Shown: positions 35,163 to 52,242 of the stretch, piece after piece | How positions within the stretch are numbered: the stretch's first letter is position 1 | Layout of the letters: each line of letters begins with the position of its first letter | Assembly: GCA_902729315.2 (NCBI GenBank) | Contig: LR746276.1 | Location: forward strand, 1,846,669 to 1,910,668 | DNA length: 64,000 bases | DNA from: Spirodela intermedia | Taxonomy: Eukaryota; Streptophyta; Magnoliopsida; Alismatales; Araceae | Direction: 5' to 3' | The notes under the pieces: generated by a model | The model's database searches: none | What the model saw: the letters and a program-made list of their open reading frames with translations, nothing else | Told to the model about the DNA's origin: nothing | Program-made: the position numbers and the translations under genes

Positions 35163-36592
35163 GCCGGATCTGGCGGGGGATCGGCTCCTCTCAGTTCTCG
35201 CCGGTCGCCGGAGGGAAGGGAGGAGGAGAGGACGGAGGCGAGCGGCGGGTCATGAGGGCGGCCGGAAAGAGGGGTGAGGAGGGAGAGAAACCAGTGAGAG
35301 AGAGGATTCAAGAGAAGCAGAAGGTGGAGAAGGAAGAGATATTGGAGAAATCAAGTAGAAACTAGCAAGAGGATTAGGGAAGCGTTTGAAGGCAGGAGGT
35401 AACAGACTGGGGGCCTAAGAAGCCTAAACGCTCTCTCTCTATCTCTCTCTGTCTCTCTCATACGCAGTTGTGCTGACGCTTCTTCGTAACAGAGAAGCTG
35501 TCGCTTCTTGAGGTCTGCGTCACCTCACCTGCCACAGAGAGAGAGAGAGAGATTACTTAGAATTATCCTCTCGCATCTCGAGGCCAGAAAGCCCGCCGTA
35601 CGGCTTATTTAGTCACAGGAAGACGAAGACCACCTAATAGCAGCCACTCTCTCTCTCTCCTGAGTCGATTGGCAGATGTGGAAGGCCATTTAGTCGCCTC
35701 ATTGGGCTCTTGACTTAATTAGATGGCTTGGAAGAATAGTTTGTATTTGCAGTAAATCTAGAGAGAGAGGGGGAAGAGACGTCGCACGTGCGGCAAGTGT
35801 ACGAGGTCTCCCCTCCCATTTACTAGGCACGCGGAGACGGACATTCGACGACACGCTTTCTGGAATGCGCCATCGAACACGTGCGTTCGTTGGTCAGAAT
35901 ATTCGGGCTCCCATGTTTTCGACGTCTATTGCAAGCAAGGGTGCGGACCACATGGCGCTAAAAAAAATCGCCACGGTCCGTATATGAGCCACATCATGGA
36001 ACCAGGCGGGCCCATTAACTTCCCCGGTTGGGCTAACTACGGATCACGTTGCCTGAGCCATTTAATGGGCCGCCCAGGTAGATCGGGCTAAATACTATCC
36101 AAAATGGGCTGGACATATCATTGATCCTTGGTCCATCTACTTTCTGGGCCAGCCTGGATTGTTCTCAACGCTCTGTAAATGGGCCGGAGCCCAATATCCT
36201 CAGGCCCATAATTTCCCCATCAACAGACACCACTATAGCTACGAAAGCCTTTAAAGATTTAAATAACCCGACAAATGAGGCCCGGAAGCCGAGCCAGAGA
36301 AAAAGCCCGAAAGTGGGCTCAGGCTGGGAAATTTATGTGGACCCGGAAACTGCTCATGATGGAAAACTGAGCCGGGCTTCAGGGGAAAAGCCCGGAATGG
36401 GCCCAAGAGAAGCCCGAAAGTGGGCTCAGGCTGGGACGATCATACAAACCTGGACCCAGGTCAGTGTGGGAAACCGAACCGGGATTCCGGGATTCCGGGA
36501 TTCCGGGATTCCATGCGGAGATTGACCTTCTCAAAGTGGAAAACAGGAGGAGAATATACAGAGAGAAAGCACGCAAAGGAGAAGATTTCTGG
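35163..36592. promoter_or_regulatory. Kinase promoter region and CCDC97 3' flank
   Basis: Upstream of the kinase ATG the leader region is GA/CT-rich (GA tract about 35280-35345, CT tracts about 35432-35460 and 35649-35660). From about 36000 to 36460 the sequence is dense in GGCCCA, GGGCT and GCCCGA motifs. A 26-bp block (agcccgaaagtgggctcagg...) occurs twice, at 36304 and 36411. GGGATTCC is repeated four times in tandem at 36481-36512, just before the CCDC97 stop. No gene is seen. Confidence 0.5.
36481..36512. repeat. Tandem octamer GGGATTCC x4
   Basis: Four perfect head-to-tail copies of an 8-bp near-palindrome lie about 80 bp beyond the stop codon of the CCDC97-like gene, in its presumed 3' UTR. 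Confidence 0.95.
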
Positions 36593-36859
36593 TCAATCTT
36601 CGGCAAAGTACCTCTCCTCGGCGTCCTGGTTGGACTCCTTGAGCCAGTGGTCATCCAGCCGCTCGTTGTTGTCGATGCTCGAGTAGTCCAGGTACTCGGA
36701 GTCTTCTCCCGCTAAGAACTTTTGGTGCATGATGTGGGTGAACTGTTCCAGCTGATCCCTCAGCTCCACAGTGGACACGGCTCGGCAGGCGCCCGGCAGC
36801 TCGGCGATCTTCACCCCATCATCACTGGCATTCATCTGGACACAATTCAACAAATAGGT

Positions 36860-36894
<35 letters not shown>

Positions 36895-38872
36895 TGGCAA
36901 TCCCTCATTCAATGATGGATGAGTATAAAAGGTTGCTAATTTATAACTTTGTTTATTTTAGATGGCTGGAGTAGAGGAAGAAGATGGGAGGAGAGTGAGG
37001 GAGGAGGGCGCCTAGACAGACACCACTCTGCTGCTGCTGATGCTGCTTCCCTTTTCCTTTCTTTGTCTGGTGTAAGCTGAATCTCCCACAATTTCCTCTT
37101 CAATCTGCAAATGGGGATCAATGCCGGTAGAAGATATGGGTTTTACAGTTCTTCTCCTTCTTCCTCCTTCAGAGTTCCCCAATCTTATTCCCACATTCTT
37201 TCTTCTCTTTCCCTCTTCTCCATTATCTAATTTTTCCCTTTCTTCTTCTCTTCAGTTCTTCACTTTTTCCTCAGCGTTTTTATAGTGAACACTCAATTTC
37301 TGGTCCAAATAGGGAGCCAGGAGCCAACCCAATCCCTATTATTTTTTATCTATTAAGGCTTACTAATCTTGTCTATTGATGATTACAAAGTTGATAAAAT
37401 ATATGGCCGCTAATATCTGATCCACAACCTCCAATCTCAAGGAAATCATAAGAACGATTAAAAGGAAGCTTTAACAATGGTGAGGAACCTGCAATGCTAT
37501 GAACCATAAGTTAACAAATGAGCTCCGATCTCTCTAGGATTTGATCTCGAAAGGTTTGCAAATCTTGTCTACTGAAGATTACAAAGTTGATAAAATATCT
37601 GATCCACAACCTCCGATTTGAAGGAAATCATAAGAATGATTAAAGGGAAGCTAAAACAATGATGAGGAACTTGCAATGCTATAAACCATAAATTAACAAA
37701 TGAGCTCCCATCTCTCTAGGATTTGGAAAGTATGGAGATAGGTTAGCATCTAAGAAATCTTGCATTCCTTCCTCTATTGAGGAGATCCAACCAAGTCTGA
37801 TGAAATTGTGTTGAGTAGTGTGAAACTCCAATCGGTTCCTCACTGGGGTATCGATGTTGAACAAGGCGGACACTAGATTTGAGAAGAGAAAGCAGGAAAA
37901 AACACAAAAAGGTAGCATAACATAAAAAATTTGCATCAAATAATAGGAATTCCGTGAAGAGCATTCAGAAAAAGATGTCATTCACCATATCTTATTATAC
38001 GATAGAATATTAAATAACGAGAAAGTGCATACCTCAGATTGTCCGTCCCTTTCTTCCCTCGTCACACCCCCTTCTTCATCTTCTATTTTCTCTTCTTCCT
38101 TCTTCTTCTCTTCTTCCTGCTGCTCCTCTTCTTCTTCTTCTTCCTCCTCCTCATCTTCTTCTTCTTCCTCTTCCTCCTCTTCAACCTCTTCCTCCTGATA
38201 CTCCTCGTTCCCAATCCAATCCTTCCTGGCGACACCCAGCCTCTGTTGCTCTGTCCTGATTTTCGCCACTATAATCGCTTCTTCAGATCGCCGCATTAGC
38301 GTCTCCGACCACCGCTCCCCCGGCCGCGACATCCCCCTCCCACTCGGATCCTGGAACCTCCCGACGTACTCGTGGTGCAGGTAGGGTTCCCTCTCCCTCA
38401 TCGCCTCCTCCGAGAAATACACCCCACCCCGGATGAGTTGCTCGAGGTACGCCCGCCGCCGATTCTTCACCGCCGCGGACCGCAACCGCGTCTCCTCCGC
38501 CGTGGGGCTCCTCGAGATCCGGATGCGGTTCAAGTGCCAACTCACCTCGTAGTCCTGCTTGAGAGCGTCGAACTCCGAGAGCTCCTCCACCGTGAGCTCT
38601 CCGCCATAGCGTTCTACAGTGAGGAGGGTGATCGGAGATGAGAATTCCTAAGCAAAAGCTTACAGCGAGGGGGAAGAAGGGGAGCTTTGTCCCCCGAGAA
38701 GCTTCTTACCGAGGAAGAGCGGCGCGTCGCGGGAGAGGAGATCGAGGAGTGCCTTCTTGCGGACGGAGGAGTCGGAAGGAGCCTCGCCGGAGGAGAACGT
38801 CGAGCGGGGGAAATAGAGATCCTCCACGCCTGAAAGACGCTCTGAGATGACCTCCATGGTCGAACGCTCCAT
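36593..38872 (-). CDS. CCDC97: CCDC97-family protein (DUF2052)
   Basis: Three exons: 38872-38710, 38613-38033, 36835-36593; phases close, giving 328 residues. Key conserved blocks are ERLSGVEDLYFPRS, LLDLLSRDAPLFLERYG (formed across the first junction), EFDALKQDYEVSWHLNRIR, REREPYLHHEYVGRFQDP, RPGERWSETLMRRSEEA, a Glu-rich coiled segment (about residues 185-225), and the C-terminal block FTHIMHQKFLAGEDSEYLDY with DDHWLKES. This is the CCDC97/DUF2052 family; the human member is reported with U2 snRNP/SF3b, so a nuclear splicing-related role is possible but inferred. A second in-frame Met (MEVISERL) at residue 6 could be the true start. The long second intron (36836-38032) holds a tandem duplication and a (GA)n tract. 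Confidence 0.92.
36862..36892. repeat. (GA)n microsatellite in CCDC97 intron
   Basis: A GA tract of about 30 bp lies just upstream (in gene direction) of the last acceptor, replacing part of the usual pyrimidine tract with CT on the sense strand. Confidence 0.95.
37364..37724. repeat. Tandem duplication in CCDC97 intron (offset 197 bp)
   Basis: Two direct copies, about 37364-37543 and 37561-37724, share aatcttgtcta, gattacaaagttgataaaat, ctgatccacaacctcc, aggaaatcataagaa and caaatgagctcc. They differ by point changes and a short indel (the first copy has an extra atatggccgcta). Confidence 0.92.
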
Positions 38873-40433
38873 CGCCGCCCCTCTCTCTCTGCTCCACGCA
38901 TGTACCTGAACCTCTGCTCTTCTCGACGGGTAGCTTCTATTAATCGCGAGGCGGTGACGCCGAGTCGCCGCCAGTAAGGCCCAACTCGGACACGACCCGG
39001 TGCCGACTCGTCCGCTCCGAATTTCTTAATCAGTATGCACCTTCAGTGATAATGACAAACAGACCCTAAAAGTATCGTTTTCGTATAATGGGCTTCTTTG
39101 AAAGGGACGAAAGACGTAAGAGGATAAGATATAACCTGGGAAGTTGGGCAAAATCATAAATGTAGTAAACTTGGGGGGGGGGGATGGCCCAAACATCGAA
39201 ATGGCGTCCTGCCCTGCACCCGAGTAACCACGTTGTAACCATTATCTATTAATTCGGCATGAAAAAGAATGATTTTTTTATGGAGAAAATAAAATATTAA
39301 ATTAATATCCATTTTTAGAACCACGATCATTTAATTGACTTCGTTAAATATTTTCAGAAACGTAGAGTAATTGGAGATAATTTCCAGTCATTTATAGGAA
39401 TTTTATTGTACATTTTAAAGGGACTGTTTAGCTTATTATTAAAAAAAATCCAAAACACGGATAATAAAAAATAGAAAATTTAAGTAAATAAATATCAACA
39501 TTTACTGAAATTATAATTTAATAAAACGTAATAAAATTCTCTACATTTTTCTATTAATGTGAAAAATACTTATTCTTCAGTAAATAATGATTTATTGGAT
39601 TATTATAATTTATTACTCATTCCCTTTCTGAATAGCCTATTATTGACTGAATATATTACACTGTATTTAATAATTTTTATATTTTAGCTGTTTTTTTAAT
39701 CCTGAAGGAAAAGTCGGGGACATTTTAGAATTTTTTGTCGCGCATGGGAAGCTGTCTGATATCGAGTTACAAAATAAAAATAAAAATAAAAATTGGGTTG
39801 TGATTAGGAGCGCCAGCATACTGTGTTGGCCAGACCACTGACGAGGCAGTTCACCATACTATAGGGACTAAACTATAATTTGAAAAACTAGCAAGGGGTT
39901 AACTGGAAAAAGATTGCTTTTGACCGGACGTTGTGCGGCGGGATTGGGGCAAAAAAAATATCATCACCCTGCGTCGGCGCCTTCGCCGTCGATTTCTCGG
40001 TTCCGCCGCCAGGAGCAGCGGCGCTCTCTGCCCTCCAGAGGGCCCCGTGCTGCTCCTCCCTGCTACTTTGGCTTCCTCCGACGGACCATAGAGCCGAAGC
40101 TGGGAGAAGGAAGCCGCTTGTTCCCTTCCGTCTCCGCACCTTCCTGGTCTGCACGAAACCCTAAAGTTTCCCTTCTGCAGCAGCCGCCCTAGCCGCTAAT
40201 CTCACGTTGAAGCCGGTTTTCCGTTTTGAGAATCTCTGTGGAACCTTTCGCGGTTATAGTTCTTGGGAAATCTTGAGATGGTTTCGGCTGTTTCCGCCAG
40301 CGGATTCGTGGTCGTCGAGGTATATCTTCTTTCTGCGTGCCGCACCTGGCTGGTTAGAACCTGAGAGGAAGGGGAGGTGGAGGGGAGGAGCCCTGGTGTT
40401 CTTGGGAAGAGGAAGAGGATAAGGAAAGACGAC
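38873..40433. promoter_or_regulatory. Divergent promoter region, CCDC97 / CK2 beta
   Basis: The two genes are transcribed away from each other. The CCDC97 side has a CT-rich leader and a GGCCCA motif at about 38978. The middle (39240-39700) is strongly AT-rich. The CK2 beta side becomes GC-rich from about 39960, consistent with a long leader that includes a small upstream open frame at 40278-40364. No further gene is supported. Confidence 0.5.
40278..40364 (+). other. Upstream open reading frame in the CK2 beta leader
   Basis: An ATG at 40278 opens a 28-codon frame (MVSAVSASGFVVVEV...) ending TGA at 40362-40364, 69 bp before the CK2 beta ATG. If the transcript starts upstream, this could affect translation. 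A GT inside it (GTCGAG/gtatat at 40319) could be a leader splice donor, which would remove part of it. Confidence 0.4.
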
Positions 40434-46594
<6,161 letters not shown>

Positions 46595-46630
46595 TCACTG
46601 TAACTCAGATTCCAGCGAACCAGAGAACTT

Positions 46631-46670
<40 letters not shown>

Positions 46671-47256
46671 CTCCTGATTAAAGGGCAAAGAGAGAGAGAG
46701 GGGGAAAAAAAAAGAAAAAAGAAATCCCCTTTCCGGATATTTCCTCAAGAATATGCTCATTTTTAGTATATTTTCCTCAAGAAAACCTCCTCCCCCGTAG
46801 CGTTCTTGTATAATTTTATAGGGGTTTTGGGGCAAGACTCCTGGACTGATGCTCAGATGGCGGCGGTGGCTGTTTGTTTCCTGTGTTGCTGGTGAAATGC
46901 TTCTCTTGGAGGGTGATTTTGGTGGTTGCGTCAGGAGGGGGGGAGAAGCAGGAATGCCATGGGCTATTTTTGGAATTTGTATTTTGATTAATTAATCGTC
47001 CATAAATATTAGTAATGATTTGTTTTTAATTAATAATATGAATAGGATTCCTGTTCATGGGAATAGAGGAAATTAGGTAAAAACTCCTGCATTAATGAGA
47101 CGGTTCTTTACTTAATGATATAGATGTATTTTATTTAATTAATCGTCAGTAATTAATTAATAATGGGAATGGAAATCCTGTTCATGGGAGTAGAAGCACT
47201 ACAAATTCAGGTAAAAACTCCTGCATTAATGTGACGGTTCTTTATTTAATGATATA

Positions 47257-47328
<72 letters not shown>

Positions 47329-48173
47329 CTGCAGCACAGCTTTTAGACGTTATCACCAGGCTTCTTCTTAAAAGCGTGGGCCCGGGCTGGGATTTAGAAG
47401 GGCCCAGCCATTAAGGGTGGCTCATCCAGTATGTGGGCCCAACGCGTTTGGTGTCAGCCTGCGGTTTTTTGACACGTGGCGCGATCCCACGGGGAGCTTA
47501 TAGATAATGAGGAATTTTCCCCCTCATTAGTCTTGAAAAACTGGTTCCAGCTCTGGAAGGATGATTGAGCGAAAGCCCTTTGAGGGAGTTATCACCAAAT
47601 AAGGACATATTTGAAATTTTAGTTAAAAGTGGGGGGGAGGGAGATTCGGAGGAAGAAAGAGGACGACAGTAGGTAATTAGCGAGAGAGAGAGAGAGAGAG
47701 AGAGAGTCAGCAGGATATAATTATGGATTTCCCCTTCACTAGTCTTGAAAAACTGGTTCTAGCTCCAGAAGAAGGATGATTGTGAAAAAGCTCCTAAGAG
47801 AGTAATACTAAAACGGATATAATGCTAAAATTATAAATATGGGATATAAAAAAAACCTTTGAAATAAAAAGGATATATCTAGAAATGAGGAATTTTAACG
47901 AAAAAGAGGAGACTTGGGGGAAGGAAGAGGACGGTAGATCATTAGAGAGAGAGGAGCGGAGTCATCAGCACAATCAGTGCGCGAAGAAGAAGCCAGGAGC
48001 AAGTTGCAGGGAGTAGCTGTCGTCGCTGTGCGGTGGCGCCGGAGTATTGCAGCAGTCAGCTCGCTCTATGATGGTGATGGTGTGTTCTTGTGGAGGGGGA
48101 GGATCCCTCACCCGCTTCCCTCGTCGATAATGGTCTGGAGGCGCCGGATCAACCGTCGCCGGAGCTAGATTAG
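46595..48173. other. Spacer between CK2 beta and MORN genes, repeat-rich
   Basis: After the CK2 beta stop there is a (CT)n tract at 46633-46667 in the trailer. Two tandem duplications follow: one at about 46987-47256 (offset about 148 bp; shared cctgttcatggga, gtaaaaactcctgcattaat), and one at about 47500-47970 (offset 213 bp; shared gtcttgaaaaactggttc). Between them is (TA)n(GA)n at about 47259-47325 and a GGCCC-rich patch near 47385-47440. From about 47950 the sequence is GC-rich and is probably the MORN gene leader. No separate gene is supported. Confidence 0.7.
47259..47325. repeat. Compound (TA)n(GA)n microsatellite
   Basis: A TA tract of about 30 bp passes directly into a GA tract of about 37 bp. 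Confidence 0.95.
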
Positions 48174-50787
48174 ATGCATCAGAAGAAGTCGGAGCCCCAG
48201 ATCGGGAAGGATAGCGTCGGCCTCTCCTCCGATTTCCTCCCCCTTCCCCTCCACCATTCGCAGCCAACGCCCGCTGGATCCGCCGCTGGAGTGGCCGCAG
48301 AGAACGGGAGCTTGGTCCAAATTCAGATCGAGGTCGCCAATTCCGGCCATGGCGCCCGCTCCCTGCCGTCTTCCCCACGGCAAAACCCTAACCTCCCCAC
48401 CGCTCCGCACAAACGCCCCGTCATGAACTCCACCCTCTCACATTCTAAAACCCTCCACTCCCTCCATTCCCCTGCGCAGAACCGGTCCCCGTCGCCATTC
48501 CCTGCACCCCATCCCCCTCCGTCGGCGACCTCCCCGGCAACCCACCGGGCACCGCATAGCCACCTGTGGCTCCTCCCCTACGCCGCCGCCTCCACCACCA
48601 AGAACGCCCTCTTCCACATCCGCCGTCTTCATCTCCGCTTCCGCATCATTCTCCTCCTCTCCTTCCCCTCCCTTTACCTATTCCTGTGCATCGGCGTGGG
48701 CGGGTGGAGTGAGGGCCGCTCCCTGCTCGTCAACTTCCTCTACGCCCTCGTCTTCTCCTCTGCGGTCCTCCTACTTCTATTTGTCTCACTGAATCTTCTA
48801 CCGCTCCCGTCCCTCCGCCTCTTTCTCTCCCGTTCCTCTTCCTTCCTCCTTCCTCGCTACCATCCTCGGCAGTCCCGCCGCCGGTCTCCGCCGCCTGTGC
48901 TCTGGTCCATCGGCTCTGGTGCGAAGCCCAAGACGGACAAGCAACCCATCTCGGGTTCCTGGGTCCAGGTCTACAGCAACGGGGACGTCTACGAGGGCGA
49001 GTCCCACAATGGCAAGTGCTCTGGGAGCGGAGTATATTACTACTACATGAGCGGGCGCTACGAAGGCGACTGGATCGATGGAAAGTACGATGGCTACGGC
49101 GTGGAGACCTGGGCCCGAGGGAGCAGATATCGAGGGCAGTACCACCAGGGCCTCAGGCACGGACTGGGTATATACAGATTCTACACAGGCGATGTTTATG
49201 CCGGAGAGTGGTCAAATGGCCAGAGCCATGGATGTGGTGTTCATACCTGTGAGGACGGGAGCCGCTACGTTGGAGAGTTCAAGTGGGGAGTGAAGCATGG
49301 CCTTGGACACTACCATTTCAGGTGATATATATTCTCTTAATTCGTGTGTTCTTGGTCAAGCGCTTCTTTTTTTTCATCTTGAGCGTATCTACCGTCAAGC
49401 ATCTATTCCATCAATTATTTTGAACATTTTTTATGCCCATCTCACGCCTTCTTCCCCTCATTGTTGCGAGGAACCACGGCCAAATGCCCTTATGTATATA
49501 TATTTTGTTTATGATAAACTACCCTAGAGATTCAACGCTTCCAGAACAATAGAATACATAGAAAAACTTCAAAGGGTGACAAAATCTGGGCCACGTTAGA
49601 AATCATCTTCTGGTTTCTTTTCATCAATATATTATGTTCATAGTTTGTAAGTTCTCATGTTGCATTACTATAACATTTCGTGCTGCCTGGTTTCAATTAA
49701 TCACGTTTTTTCATTCAGATTTTTTTTAAAATCTACTTGGGATGTGTATCCATGTTGCAAGGATTAGATGCTCTGGGCAACCAGGAATTTGATCTAGACT
49801 TCCTGTCGGATCGGTCCCGTGTACTCCAAAATAAGAATCACAATTACTGTCCAGCCATGAAAGGCATAGCTGAGACAGATACAGAGTGTGATATATATAT
49901 ATATATATACGAATATATGGTTCATTATTTCTGCCAAGATTTCAAATTGTTGATGTATTGCTGATGCCGAGTTAGCATTGTTCTTCCTTTTATTCTTTTT
50001 CGTCGTTACTATGATTACACTGGTGCCACTGCAAGAAATATTTCTGGCACGATTGTGATTGATTTGGTACTGTTTCGTGGAATAAGCTCAAGGTTGAATT
50101 AATTTGTTGACATATGAGCTTCTGGGCTATTATCTACTATGGATCTCTTTTCATAAATGATTTTATTTTTTCAAAATGATTCCTTTCTTCAGCGCAAGAT
50201 AGGCCAGAATATTTTCAAAAAAAAAAATTCAATTTTTTTTACTACAAGTGCTCTCGAACTGAAAATCTTACATGATTGTATCGTTACCATATTAGTTCTG
50301 GATGAAGAAATTTAATGTCGTGAAACGCATGTCAGGCTAAACAGGAAAAGAAGAAGTTAGCTAGAGTTTAACGCAGTCAGGAGATGATCAATGCAGACGG
50401 TCAGAGCAAATAATAGTTTTTACTTGTAGTTAACTGCGTGGGTGATGAGAATCATGATTGCCAGTTTTGGGGGGCACAGAGGGCAGCTCAAGAGTCGTTG
50501 TGCCCTTTCTCATCCAAAAGGTGGAGTTCTTAGTATTTTCTATCTCCCTCTTCTGGGCTTAGCGGCAGTGGATTCCTGGGGATCCCTTGGTCTCAGGGTA
50601 CTTGGAATTACAGCTTCTGGCCTCTAGGATTCCACTAGGGCCCTATCTAAACGCCATGCATGCCACTTATTATGAAACCCTTGTCATAGCTTGATTATCT
50701 TCGAAAAATTGGATGATTAAAACCTATGGTCTACGCTTTAATGTCTCTGCAAGCTCTAGGCAACTTTGTTGGGCAACTCGTCAGCAT

Positions 50788-50872
<85 letters not shown>

Positions 50873-51486
50873 ATTGATCTGTTGACCTGAATTTTTGTCT
50901 CTGAATTCAGAAATGGCGACACATACGCCGGGGAGTACTTCGCAGACAAGATGCACGGCTTCGGGGTCTACAGGTTCGCCAACGGGCACTGCTTCGAGGG
51001 CGCCTGGCACGAGGGCCGCCGGCAGGGCCTCGGCATGTACACATTCCGGCAGGGGGAGACCCAATCGGGCCACTGGCGGAGCGGCGTTCTCGACACCCCC
51101 AGCACAGGGGATTCTCTCTCTACTACCCCGGTGGCGATCAACCACTCCAAAGTTCTCAACGCCGTCCAGGTCCACCGCCGCTGCCAAAATATTATCTCTC
51201 TCTTAAGTTTTCATATGTTATTATTGAGTGAGTTGACCGATCCCGCCGCCGATTCCGAGAATCGTACCTCCTCACGATGGGTTTTCTCGTCTGTTTTCCA
51301 TTTCAGGAAGCGAGAGGAGCGGCGGAGAGAGCGTTCAATGTGCCGAGGGTCGACGACAGGGTGAACAAGGCAGTGGCGGCGGCTAATAAGGCGGCCTGCG
51401 CCGCACGGGTCGCCGCCGTCAAGGCGGTGCAGAAGAGAGTTCCTGGCTCCGGTGGGGATCCGGCGGCGCCGCTGGTTATCGTCTGA
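48174..51486 (+). CDS. Membrane-anchored MORN-repeat protein
   Basis: Three exons: 48174-49321, 50911-51169, 51307-51486; phases close, giving 528 residues. Residues 1-150 are Pro/Ser-rich and disordered. Two hydrophobic segments lie at about 157-175 and 186-208. From about residue 264 come about eight tandem MORN repeats (YSNGDVYEGE, GRYEGDWIDGKYDGYG, GSRYRGQYHQGLRHGLG, GDTYAGEYFADKMHGFG, GHCFEGAWHEGRRQGLG). The C-terminus is a conserved Ala-rich helix (VNKAVAAANKAACAARVAAV). Plant relatives are often mis-titled 'SET7/9 histone methyltransferase' because of the MORN repeats; no SET domain is present. MORN repeats mediate membrane or protein contacts. Function here is unknown. The first intron holds a very long (CT)n tract immediately upstream of its acceptor. 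Confidence 0.93.
50789..50870. repeat. (CT)n microsatellite, 82 bp, near the MORN intron 1 acceptor
   Basis: An uninterrupted CT tract of about 41 units ends 40 bp before the acceptor at 50910, so it extends the polypyrimidine tract of the intron. Confidence 0.97.
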
Positions 51487-51803
51487 GCTCCGGCTCCGAG
51501 CTGCAGAGCGCCGCCCAAGCCTGTGACTTTTTCTTTCTTCCGTGTTCTCCCCGATCCCCTGAGCATGTATGTATGTACGTAGGATGGAGCTTTTTTATGC
51601 AAAGTCTCCGCCGGCGATCTTGTCGGTGGTCCACTTCAGTCCATGGTCAGCGGTTGGAAGAAAAACTCCATTCCAAATATGGAAACCTCCATGGCCCCTC
51701 TTGTAATTCTAAATCATCCGGGCGACAGAGAGGATGAAAAAAGATGGCCGCTTTGCCCCCCGCCACTCAACAGCAGCCTAAATTTGGGCGTTCCCAAGCT
51801 ACA

Positions 51804-51858
<55 letters not shown>

Positions 51859-52108
51859 ACTCTCTAATAGGAAAGGGAATAAAAGAAGGGAGAAGAACAT
51901 GGACCATGGACCACCCCTATCAGCTGCAAAGCCATGGACCATAATAAATAAAGGCAAGCCAAGACGAACCAGATGATCAAATACCTCTTCCCGCTGATAC
52001 TAAAATTAAGATGCCGGCTCGGCGTCCTTTCCAATTGCCGCCGACGGAGGAACGACACCAAATGGGGGCAATCCAAAAAAAAGGCAAAAAGGAAAGAAAC
52101 AAGAAGAA

Positions 52109-52139
<31 letters not shown>

Positions 52140-52242
52140 TAGAAGAGTGAATACTCCCACCATGTAATGGAATGCAGTGCCCTAGAGAAAAAGGGAAAAG
52201 AAGAGCTACACATTGACCTCCCCATCTGCTCCTTCTCCGCCT
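51487..52242. other. Convergent 3' flanks of MORN and eIF4G genes
   Basis: The region holds the MORN trailer, a (CT)n tract at 51807-51857 and a purine tract with (GAA)n at about 52100-52142. On the minus strand it would be the eIF4G trailer. A minus-strand frame rich in Phe/Leu here is just the complement of the purine tract. Confidence 0.7.

Noticed and set aside
34806-35255. 149-codon frame antisense to kinase exon 1
   Set aside because: Antisense shadow of a GC-rich kinase exon whose sense frame has clear catalytic motifs.
36121-36525. 134-codon plus-strand frame
   Set aside because: It runs through GGCCC-rich spacer with internal repeats; no domain or splice support.
38039-38299. Leu/Phe-rich plus-strand frame that looks like a membrane protein
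   Set aside because: It is the complement of the Glu-rich coding segment of the CCDC97-like gene.
47974-48410. Minus-strand frames opposite the MORN start
   Set aside because: Arg/Gly/Pro-rich shadows of the Pro/Ser-rich N-terminus of the MORN protein.
48174-51486. SET7/9 histone methyltransferase
   Set aside because: Only MORN repeats are present; no SET catalytic motifs are visible.
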